Positions 33,867 through 40,112 of a stretch of 40,112 nucleotides of DNA are shown here, piece by piece. The notes beneath the pieces are model-generated. The model did no database searches. It saw nothing but the letters and a program-made list of their open reading frames with translations, and was not told the DNA's origin. A program made the position numbers and the translations under genes. This stretch comes from Pseudorhodobacter antarcticus (GTDB lineage: Bacteria > Pseudomonadota > Alphaproteobacteria > Rhodobacterales > Rhodobacteraceae), in NCBI GenBank assembly GCA_945862435.1, contig CAMAXX010000024.1, positions 1 to 40,112 of the forward strand. Reading direction: 5' to 3'. Numbering within the stretch: the first letter of the stretch is position 1; the number at the start of each line of letters is the position of its first letter.

Positions 33867-34700
33867 ATGAGCGCAAATTCCCCCGCAAGGCCCGTCTTGC
33901 CCCCCGATATTCGCGCCCGTAAAGGCACCCTGCCTTTGGTTGTGCTCACCGCCTATACCACGCCCATGGCAAGGCTAGTGGACGGCCACTGCGATATCGC
34001 ATTGGTGGGCGATTCGGTCGGTATGGTGCTGCATGGTATGCCATCCACGCTCGGCGTGACACTGGATATGATGATCTTGCACGGCCGCGCCGTGATGCGC
34101 GGCCTTACCCGCGCTATGGCCGTTATCGACATGCCCTTTGGCAGTTACGAGGAAGGCCCAGCGCAGGCCTATCGCAACGCAGCACGGCTGATATGCGAGA
34201 CAGGCGCGCCAGCGGTCAAGCTAGAGGGCGGAGCGCATATGTCTGAAACTATTACATTTTTAACCGCGCGCGGTGTGCCCGTTATGGCGCATATTGGCTT
34301 GACCCCGCAGTCCGTGAACACGCTGGGCGGCTACAAAGTGGTTGGCCGCGACGGCGAGGCTGACCGCGTGATGGCGGATGCTTTGGCTGTGCAGGCCGCT
34401 GGGGCCTTTGCGGTGGTGTTGGAAAAAGTGCCCGTTGGTTTGACCTCCCGCATCACCAAGGCGCTTAAGATTCCGACCATTGGCATTGGCGCAGGGGTTG
34501 ATTGCGACGGGCAGGTTTTGGTGGTCGATGATATGCTGGGCATGTTCACCGACTTTCGTCCAAAGTTCGTCAAACGTTACGCCGATTTGGGCCAATTGGC
34601 GGACGAGGCGATTGCCACCTATGCCGCAGAAGTGCGCGCTCGCGCCTTTCCAGCCCCCGAACATGGCTTTGCCGATGCTGCGCCAAGGGCCGTTAAGTGA
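33867..34700 (+). CDS. panB: 3-methyl-2-oxobutanoate hydroxymethyltransferase
   Basis: The first enzyme of pantothenate synthesis: adds a hydroxymethyl group from methylene-tetrahydrofolate to 3-methyl-2-oxobutanoate. The 277 residues show the family motifs [35 protein letters not shown] (metal-binding Asp), [38 protein letters not shown] and FAVVLEKVP, then PTIGIGAG and [11 protein letters not shown]. The reading frame is open back to 33540, but family members start close to the ATGs at 33864 and 33867. panC overlaps its last four bases (GTGA). Confidence 0.95.
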   Translation: MSANSPARPVLPPDIRARKGTLPLVVLTAYTTPMARLVDGHCDIALVGDSVGMVLHGMPSTLGVTLDMMILHGRAVMRGLTRAMAVIDMPFGSYEEGPAQAYRNAARLICETGAPAVKLEGGAHMSETITFLTARGVPVMAHIGLTPQSVNTLGGYKVVGRDGEADRVMADALAVQAAGAFAVVLEKVPVGLTSRITKALKIPTIGIGAGVDCDGQVLVVDDMLGMFTDFRPKFVKRYADLGQLADEAIATYAAEVRARAFPAPEHGFADAAPRAVK

Positions 34701-35530
34701 CGGAAATAATAAGAAAAGTTACCGACCTGCGCGCCCTTGTCGCAGGCTGGCACCGCGCAGGCGATACCGTGGGGCTTGTCCCAACGATGGGCGCGCTGCA
34801 TGCGGGGCATCTGTCCTTGGTGCGCGCAGCGCAGGCCGATTGCGCGCGGGTGATTGCGACGATTTTCGTCAACCCCAAACAGTTTAACAACCCCGCCGAT
34901 CTGGCCAAATACCCCCGCACCGAAGCGGCGGATTTGGCGTTATTGCAGCAGGCGGGTGTGGATGTGTTATTTGCGCCACCCCCCGAAGAAGTGTATCCGC
35001 TTGGCTTTGCCAGCACGGTTTCGGTTGCGGGCGTGGCTGGCCCGCTGGAAGGTGCCTCGCGCCCTGGTCACTTTGATGGGGTGGCAACAGTTGTGGCCAA
35101 ACTTTTCGGGATGTCGCGCGCTGACCGCGCCTATTTTGGGCAGAAAGATTGGCAGCAATTACAAGTTGTTAGGCGCCTGGTGGCCGACCTGAACCTGCCC
35201 ACCTTGGTGATCGGCTGCGAGACACTGCGCGAAGCGGATGGCCTTGCCATGTCATCGCGCAACACACGCCTATCGCCCCGCGCCCGCGCCATTGCCCCCG
35301 CGCTTTATGTTGCGATAAGCCGCGCCGCCCGCGATCTGCGCGCGGGCAGTCTTGCGGCCTTGGACACCTGCCATGCCGCCCTTTTGGATGCAGGCTTTGA
35401 CAGCATCGATTATATCGACCTGCGCGATGGCGAAACGCTGCTGCCCCTTTCTGCCCCCACTTCAACCGCGCGCCTTTTGGTCGCCGCTTGGCTGGACGGG
35501 GTGCGGTTGATCGACAATATTCCAGTCTAA
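34697..35530 (+). CDS. panC: Pantoate-beta-alanine ligase
   Basis: The last step of pantothenate synthesis: joins pantoate and beta-alanine with ATP. The 277-residue nucleotidyltransferase-fold protein has [20 protein letters not shown], with the HxGH ATP motif, [36 protein letters not shown] and the KMSKS-like [12 protein letters not shown]. The start is GTG at 34697 in a 4-base overlap with panB, so the two are translationally coupled. panD and panE are not nearby. A weak GCCCC/GGGGC hairpin without a T-run follows the stop. Confidence 0.95.
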   Translation: MTEIIRKVTDLRALVAGWHRAGDTVGLVPTMGALHAGHLSLVRAAQADCARVIATIFVNPKQFNNPADLAKYPRTEAADLALLQQAGVDVLFAPPPEEVYPLGFASTVSVAGVAGPLEGASRPGHFDGVATVVAKLFGMSRADRAYFGQKDWQQLQVVRRLVADLNLPTLVIGCETLREADGLAMSSRNTRLSPRARAIAPALYVAISRAARDLRAGSLAALDTCHAALLDAGFDSIDYIDLRDGETLLPLSAPTSTARLLVAAWLDGVRLIDNIPV

Positions 35531-35596
35531 TCCGCCCCTTGTAGGGGCCAGTGCAATGCCCAATATAGGTAGCAGGCAAACCCCAAGGAGAGCGCA

Positions 35597-36253
35597 ATGC
35601 TAAACATCATCAAATGGACTGTGCGCGGCCTGATCGCGCTGATCGTGCTGGGGTTTTTGCACTATACCTTGCCGCAGCACGACATTGTGCGCATTGTCGG
35701 CACCTATCAAGAACGCCAAGATTTTGAAGGTTGGACGCGGATTTTCTGGAACGATACAGGCGATTCAACCACGGCGACCACGCGCGATGTGCAATTCATC
35801 CAAGCGATCCTGCCAAACAGCAATCCGATGGTCTATCGCAACCAAGATACGGGTTGGGGCTGGCCATTTTATTTCAAGTTTGACACCGCCAGCCTGCAAA
35901 CGCAGTCCGATGATGCCAAATCTGCCGCCACGGCCCCCAAATGGATGGCGGTCAGGCATTACGGTTGGCGCAGCGAACTTTTGTCGATTTTCCCAAATGC
36001 CGTTTCGGTGCGCGACGTGGCAGGGCCTGACGTATTTATCATCCCCTATTTCAACATCGGGTTTTTCGTCGTAATCGCGGCGCTTGCCCTTTATCTGCGG
36101 ATGAAATGGCAACAATTTGTGGCGCGGCGGGTAGAGCCGATGATCGCCGACGTGCACGAAACGTGGGACGGGGTCGAAAACCGCGCCGAGGATGCGGCCA
36201 CGGGTGCAAAATGGCTTTGGGCCAAAATTAGGGCGAAATTGGGGGGCAAATAG
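35597..36253 (+). CDS. DUF1523 family membrane protein
   Basis: A 218-residue protein with an N-terminal transmembrane helix (VRGLIALIVLGFLHYTLP), a periplasmic-type domain of about 125 residues (YQERQDFEGWTRIFWNDTGD ... GWGWPFYFKFDT ... KWMAVRHYGWRSELLSIFPN), a second helix (NIGFFVVIAALALYLRM) and a short amphipathic cytoplasmic tail. This is the DUF1523 family, mostly found in Rhodobacterales; its function is not known. AAGGAGAG precedes the ATG. It lies 66 bases after panC on the same strand but probably has its own promoter. It converges on pheT. Confidence 0.85.
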   Translation: MLNIIKWTVRGLIALIVLGFLHYTLPQHDIVRIVGTYQERQDFEGWTRIFWNDTGDSTTATTRDVQFIQAILPNSNPMVYRNQDTGWGWPFYFKFDTASLQTQSDDAKSAATAPKWMAVRHYGWRSELLSIFPNAVSVRDVAGPDVFIIPYFNIGFFVVIAALALYLRMKWQQFVARRVEPMIADVHETWDGVENRAEDAATGAKWLWAKIRAKLGGK

Positions 36254-36265
36254 CCCCCGTCATCT

Positions 36266-38674
36266 TTATGCGCGCAGGCTGCCGCCTGTAGCTTTTGTCA
36301 CCTTTTCAATGACCTTGGCAGATACGGCTTCGATTTCCGCATCAGTCAATGTCTTGTCTTGCGGCTGCAAACGCACGCCCAGCGCAATCGACTTTTTCCC
36401 AGCGCCCATCTGCGCCTCGGCCCGCTCTCCCGTGAATTGGTCGAACACGCGCACAGATTCGATCAGGTCTTTGTCCGCGCCAATAGCCGCGTTGACGGCC
36501 ACAAGTGCCTCGACACCCGCATCCACGACAAAGGCAAAATCGCGCTCTACCGCTTGCAGGTCTGACAGAGCCAGCGCGGGTTTGGTCGCAGTTTTGACCT
36601 TGGGCAATGGCACATTGGCGATCAGAACCGTAAAGGCCACCGCAGGGCCTTTCACGCCTATATCGGCCAATACGCGGGGATGCACCTCGCCAAAGGTAGC
36701 GATTTGATTGGGGCCAAGACCGATCACACCGGCGCGGCCAGGGTGCCACCACGGGGCAAGTTTGCGCGATATCTGCACGCGTCCAGGCGCGCCCAAAGCG
36801 GCCAGAACCGCCTCGACATCGGCCTTGGCATCGAAGGTGTCCGCGGCGCGGCGGCTGCCATAGGGATCGCGCGGGGCGACACCGCCAATCAAAAGTCCGC
36901 TCGCTTGGATATGCTGCTCGCCAGGCTCGCCGCCCGTAAAGACGGGGCCAACCTCGAACAGGGCCAAATCAGCAAAACCGCGCGCTTGGTTGCGGGCGGC
37001 CGCGCGCAAAAGCCCCGGCAGCAGATCGGGGCGCAGATGGGTCATTTCCGATGAAATTGGATTGTCCACGCGCGTGGTATCTGCCCCGCCGCCGAACATT
37101 TTGGCCGCAGCCTCGTCAATGAAACTATAGGTCACGCATTCGTTATAGCCCAAGGCCGCAACGGTGCGCCGCGCCGTGCGCTCGCGGATTTGCAGCGGGG
37201 TTAGGATGGGCTTTGGCACGCCAGTTTGCGCGCGCGGCAGCGCTTTGCCTTGCAGTTTGGTCAGGCTTGCAATGCGCGCCACTTCCTCGACCAAATCCGC
37301 CTCGCCCAGCACATCAGGCCGCCACGATGGCGGGCTGGCCATATCGCCGTTCAGGGTAAAGCCCAAATCGATCAGCGTTTTGCGCTGCACCTCGGCGGGA
37401 ATATCCATACCCACCAGCGAGATGACGCGCGCTGGGTCAAGGCGGTAAGCGCGGGTTGTATCCATCACCGCGCCGTCTTGCGCAATATCGCTGGCCTCAC
37501 CGCCGCACAGATCAAGAATCATCTGCGTGGCCAAATCCAAACCATCCAGCGTGAAGGCGGGGTCAACTCCCCGTTCAAACCGATACCGCGCGTCAGAGTT
37601 GATTTTCAGCGCGCGGCCCGTGGTGGCAATGGTGATCGGGTCCCAATAGGCCGATTCCAGAAACACATCGGTTGTGGTGTCCGAGCAGCCCGAAACCTCG
37701 CCGCCCATAATGCCCGCAAGGGATTCCACGCCAGCGTCATCGCTAATCGCCATCATACCCGCGCGCAGGGTATAGGTTTTGCCATCCAGCGCCAAAAACT
37801 CCTCGCCGCCGTTGGCGGGCGCAATGCGCAGCGCGCCCTGCACCTTTGCTACGTCAAACACGTGCAAGGGGCGGTTTAGGCCAAAGGTGAAGTAATTGGT
37901 TATGTCCACTAACGCGGAAATGGGGCGCAGGCCAATGGCCTTTAGACGCTGCGCCAGCCAATCAGGGGACGCGCCATTTTTCACGCCGCGAATGGTGCGG
38001 CCAGCGAAATGCGGGCAGCCCTTATCGCGCAGCGCGGGGTCAATCTGCACCTGCACTGGGCTGGCAAAACCGCCCTTAATCTGCGGGATGGGCAGGGGCT
38101 TCAAAACGCCCAATCCCCGCGCCGCCAAATCGCGCGCAATGCCGCGCACGCCCAGTGCATCGGGACGGTTGGGGGTGATTTTGATATGGATCATCGGATC
38201 CACCACGGCAGGGCGGTTTAACGCCAGCCATTCAGTAAACTTTTGCCCGACTGTGCCGCTGGCGAGTTCGATAATGCCGTTATGCTCGTCTGATAGTTCC
38301 AATTCTCGTTCGGACGCCATCATCCCATGGCTTTCGACCCCGCGAATTTTGCCAATGCCCAGCGTCACATCGATGCCTGGCACATAATCCCCTGGTTTGC
38401 ACAAAACCACCATGATCCCCGCCCGCGCATTGGGCGCGCCGCAAACGATTTGTTTTTCCCCTTCGTCCGTTTCCACGCGGCACACGCGCAGCTTATCCGC
38501 ATCAGGGTGCTGGGTGGCTTCGATGATCCGGGCAATGGTAAAGGGGGCAAGCTTGGCGGCGGGGTTCACCACCTCTTCAACCTCTAGGCCAAGGTCGGTC
38601 AGGGCATACAGGATCGCGTCCAAATCGGCGGAGGTGTCCAAATGATCTTTCAGCCAAGACAGGGTAAACTTCAT
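36266..38674 (-). CDS. pheT: Phenylalanine-tRNA ligase beta subunit
   Basis: The large subunit of the alpha2-beta2 enzyme that charges tRNA-Phe. The 802 residues are a full bacterial length. MKFTLSWLKDHLDTSADLDA is the standard start; residues about 40-150 are the EMAP-like tRNA-binding domain (IARIIEATQHPDADKLRVCR); B3/B4 follows with the editing site region (ALVDITNYFTFGLNRPLHVF); then B5, the catalytic-like core and the C-terminal anticodon-binding domain with ERDFAFVVDAGVEA and VRVFDQFTG. It is separated from pheS by 588 bases, unusually far for this pair, so it may have its own promoter. Confidence 0.97.
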   Translation of the reverse strand: MKFTLSWLKDHLDTSADLDAILYALTDLGLEVEEVVNPAAKLAPFTIARIIEATQHPDADKLRVCRVETDEGEKQIVCGAPNARAGIMVVLCKPGDYVPGIDVTLGIGKIRGVESHGMMASERELELSDEHNGIIELASGTVGQKFTEWLALNRPAVVDPMIHIKITPNRPDALGVRGIARDLAARGLGVLKPLPIPQIKGGFASPVQVQIDPALRDKGCPHFAGRTIRGVKNGASPDWLAQRLKAIGLRPISALVDITNYFTFGLNRPLHVFDVAKVQGALRIAPANGGEEFLALDGKTYTLRAGMMAISDDAGVESLAGIMGGEVSGCSDTTTDVFLESAYWDPITIATTGRALKINSDARYRFERGVDPAFTLDGLDLATQMILDLCGGEASDIAQDGAVMDTTRAYRLDPARVISLVGMDIPAEVQRKTLIDLGFTLNGDMASPPSWRPDVLGEADLVEEVARIASLTKLQGKALPRAQTGVPKPILTPLQIRERTARRTVAALGYNECVTYSFIDEAAAKMFGGGADTTRVDNPISSEMTHLRPDLLPGLLRAAARNQARGFADLALFEVGPVFTGGEPGEQHIQASGLLIGGVAPRDPYGSRRAADTFDAKADVEAVLAALGAPGRVQISRKLAPWWHPGRAGVIGLGPNQIATFGEVHPRVLADIGVKGPAVAFTVLIANVPLPKVKTATKPALALSDLQAVERDFAFVVDAGVEALVAVNAAIGADKDLIESVRVFDQFTGERAEAQMGAGKKSIALGVRLQPQDKTLTDAEIEAVSAKVIEKVTKATGGSLRA

Positions 38675-39262
38675 CGCATTTGCCTTTGAAATAGGGATGC
38701 AACCCTTTACCCCATGCCGCGGGCAAGGGGAAGTCTGCCGTATATTCTTTCAACCAGTGTTTCCGTTTTGGAAACCTATTGTGCGTAAAGGCAAGTATAG
38801 TTTGCCACAATGCTGGCCATCTTGGGGGCCATACAGATCATGTGTAACGAGGGCTATGTTGTGTTGATTGATCTGGAAATACCCAAGGGTCGCAAGACCC
38901 GAAGTGCGGCCAGGCTTTGTGTGGCTTTGGGGGCAACCCTTTACCTAGTGATGGTTTGGCAGCACATGCCCCCCACCAGTTAACGCTGGTAGGGGCGTGT
39001 AAAGAGTACCCCGCGAGGATCGCGCCTTTGGCCCTAGCTGCCGCTGGCCCGTGCCGATCTTCGCGGGTAGTTTTCGACGCGCCTTTGCGCGCAAAAACCC
39101 TCCAATGGACCCCTCCTCTGGAAAACGATCTCCCAGATCGTTTTCTGATCCTCGTCGATTAGGAACTTACGACCGCACAAGCCTGCGCAAGCAGGGTTAC
39201 GATACAGCAGACTATAAATGAAGCAAACCTACGGTTGGGTGCAAAGCTGAAGGCGCGTTGTT
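38675..39262. other. 588-base pheS-pheT gap with several stem-loops
   Basis: No recognised protein gene. Several hairpins are visible: GTTTCC/GGAAAC (38758-38774); GGGTC-GCAA-GACCC (38887-38900, a GNRA loop if read on plus); CCCCACCAG/CTGGTAGGGG with one bulge (about 38970-38996); a 13-bp stem of 39010-39022 with 39055-39067; and a perfect 11-bp stem of 39121-39131 with 39135-39145 around CCC. The one odd pair in the 13-bp stem is G-U on plus but C-A on minus, which favours a plus-strand RNA. It does not match RNase P, 6S, SRP or tmRNA features that I know. Confidence 0.5.
38810..38983 (+). CDS. Possible 57-codon ORF in the pheS-pheT gap
   Basis: An ATG at 38810 opens a frame of 57 codons ending TAA at 38981-38983; a second in-frame ATG is at 38840. 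The product would begin MLAILGAIQIMCNEGYVVLI and contain a basic PKGRKTRSAARL followed by a hydrophobic stretch LCVALGATLYLVMVW. There is no good ribosome binding site and the frame overlaps two stem-loops, so an RNA gene explains the region equally well. Low confidence. Confidence 0.2.
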   Translation: MLAILGAIQIMCNEGYVVLIDLEIPKGRKTRSAARLCVALGATLYLVMVWQHMPPTS

Positions 39263-40112
39263 CTATGCGCTCAACCCCCCCGCCAAGTCAGGCATATCCA
39301 GCGCAGAAAAGCCATAATGGCGCAGCCAGCGCAGATCGCCTTCAAAGAACGCGCGCAAATCGGGGATGCCGTATTTCAGCATGGCAAGGCGGTCGATGCC
39401 AAGGCCAAAGGCAAAGCCCTGATACTGGTCGGGATCAATTCCCGCCGCGCGCAGCACTTTGGGGTGCACCATGCCGCAGCCGCCTGCCTCTAACCAACTA
39501 TCGCCCTCACCCAGCCGCAACTGCCCGCCCACCCACGAGCAGCGAAAGTCGATCTCTGCCGAAGGTTCGGTGAATGGAAAATGGCTGGCGCGGAAACGCA
39601 CTTCAACGCTGGGCACCTCGAAAAACGCTTTTGCGAATTCCTCAACAACCCATTTCAGATTGGCCATCGAGATATCTTTGTCAATCGCCAGCCCTTCGAT
39701 CTGATGGAACATCGGGGTGTGGGTTTGGTCCATATCCATGCGGTACACACGGCCGGGCGCAATCACGCGAATGGGCGCGCCTTTTTCTGTCATCGCGCGA
39801 ATTTGCACGGGGCTGGTGTGGGTGCGCAGAACATGTGGCGGGCGGTCGTCGCCATCCGCGCGGTGCATGAAAAACGTGTCATGTTCCTGCCGCGCGGGGT
39901 GTTCGGGCGGGATATTCAGCGCGTCGAAATTATACCAGTCAGTTTCCACCTGCGGCCCTTCGGCCACGGCAAAACCCATATCGGCGAAAATCGCGGTCAA
40001 CTCTTCCCTAACTTGGGACACGGGATGGATCGTGCCCATGCGGCGCGGGCGGGCGGGCATGGTCACGTCCAACCATTCCGATTTTAACCGCGCATCCAGC
40101 GCGGCATCGCCC
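39263..40112 (-). CDS. pheS: Phenylalanine-tRNA ligase alpha subunit, N-terminus beyond the window
   Basis: The catalytic subunit partner of PheT. The frame stays open to the window's last base (…[20 protein letters not shown]), so the start lies outside; about 283 of roughly 357 residues are visible. Class II synthetase motifs are present: [19 protein letters not shown] (motif 1 region), [20 protein letters not shown] (motif 2) and [20 protein letters not shown] (motif 3). The N-terminal coiled coil that contacts tRNA is mostly cut off. The apparent TTG start at 40072 is only where the frame has a possible start codon inside the window. Confidence 0.95.
   Translation of the reverse strand, partial: GDAALDARLKSEWLDVTMPARPRRMGTIHPVSQVREELTAIFADMGFAVAEGPQVETDWYNFDALNIPPEHPARQEHDTFFMHRADGDDRPPHVLRTHTSPVQIRAMTEKGAPIRVIAPGRVYRMDMDQTHTPMFHQIEGLAIDKDISMANLKWVVEEFAKAFFEVPSVEVRFRASHFPFTEPSAEIDFRCSWVGGQLRLGEGDSWLEAGGCGMVHPKVLRAAGIDPDQYQGFAFGLGIDRLAMLKYGIPDLRAFFEGDLRWLRHYGFSALDMPDLAGGLSA

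Noticed and set aside
35533..35552. Terminator after panC
   Set aside because: The GCCCC/GGGGC hairpin is only 5 bp and has no T-run.
38675..39262. RNase P RNA, tmRNA, SRP RNA or 6S RNA
   Set aside because: The conserved signatures I know for these (for example GAGGAAAGTCC, a tag frame with CCA end, the SRP GGAAGG loop) are not present on either strand.

Overview
The window looks like chromosomal DNA of a marine-type alphaproteobacterium of the order Rhodobacterales (Roseobacter/Rhodobacter lineage). This rests on the gene families seen: an L-malyl-CoA/beta-methylmalyl-CoA lyase very like Mcl1 of Rhodobacter, a SelD fused to an FAD oxidoreductase, a DUF1523 protein, a zinc-ribbon protein divergent from ftsE, and an N-formylglutamate amidohydrolase next to pyruvate kinase. 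GC-rich coding with many gcg/cgc codons and a GC-rich intergenic element following an AAATATCC motif fit the same group. I cannot name a genus.

Layout. 1-2280: the end of an IS3-type insertion sequence has landed in a BapA-like repeat adhesin and removed its 3' end. 2577-5444 (minus): EamA transporter, HU protein and AMP nucleosidase. 5619-9981: a YeeZ-like epimerase, a zinc-ribbon membrane protein, and the overlapping chain ftsE-ftsX-plsC. 9997-13552: a PPOX flavoprotein, an AT-rich small lipoprotein, and the minus-strand set mcl1, accA, gdx. 13698-15522: a two-gene unit for cell-wall dipeptides (dipeptide epimerase and D-amino-acid transaminase). 15549-16526: a small RTX protein with a hydrophobic N-terminus. 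16792-20111: N-formylglutamate amidohydrolase, pyruvate kinase, a small membrane protein and a methyltransferase. 20287-20861: rpmI-rplT with a good terminator. 21238-26109: a 1623-residue secreted RTX/VCBS repeat protein. 26223-26528: two GC-rich tandem repeats flanking an elongator tRNA-Met gene. 26541-33586: a HyuA-type hydantoinase, the selenium pair selD fusion and mnmH, an L,D-transpeptidase lipoprotein and a cupin. 33867-36253: panB-panC and a DUF1523 protein. 36266 to the end: pheT and the partial pheS, separated by an unusual 588-base gap with several stable stem-loops.

How the genes fit together. Most of the window is housekeeping: translation (rpmI, rplT, pheS, pheT, tRNA-Met, MnmH), envelope and division (ftsEX, plsC, L,D-transpeptidase, murein-dipeptide catabolism), and central carbon and cofactor metabolism (pyk, accA, mcl1, panBC). 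SelD makes selenophosphate and MnmH uses it on tRNA; no selA or selB is present here. Three repeat-rich proteins of types often exported by type I secretion (0-2.3 kb, 15.5-16.5 kb, 21.2-26.1 kb) suggest surface attachment or matrix functions, but no secretion ABC transporter or HlyD-like gene is in the window.

I found no CRISPR array, prophage or recognisable defence system. The least explained pieces are the pheT-pheS gap, the 16-bp GGGGCCCC repeat array by the tRNA, the helically phased ATACGC repeats before panB, and the paired 3'-end elements after mcl1 and after the gene following pyk.
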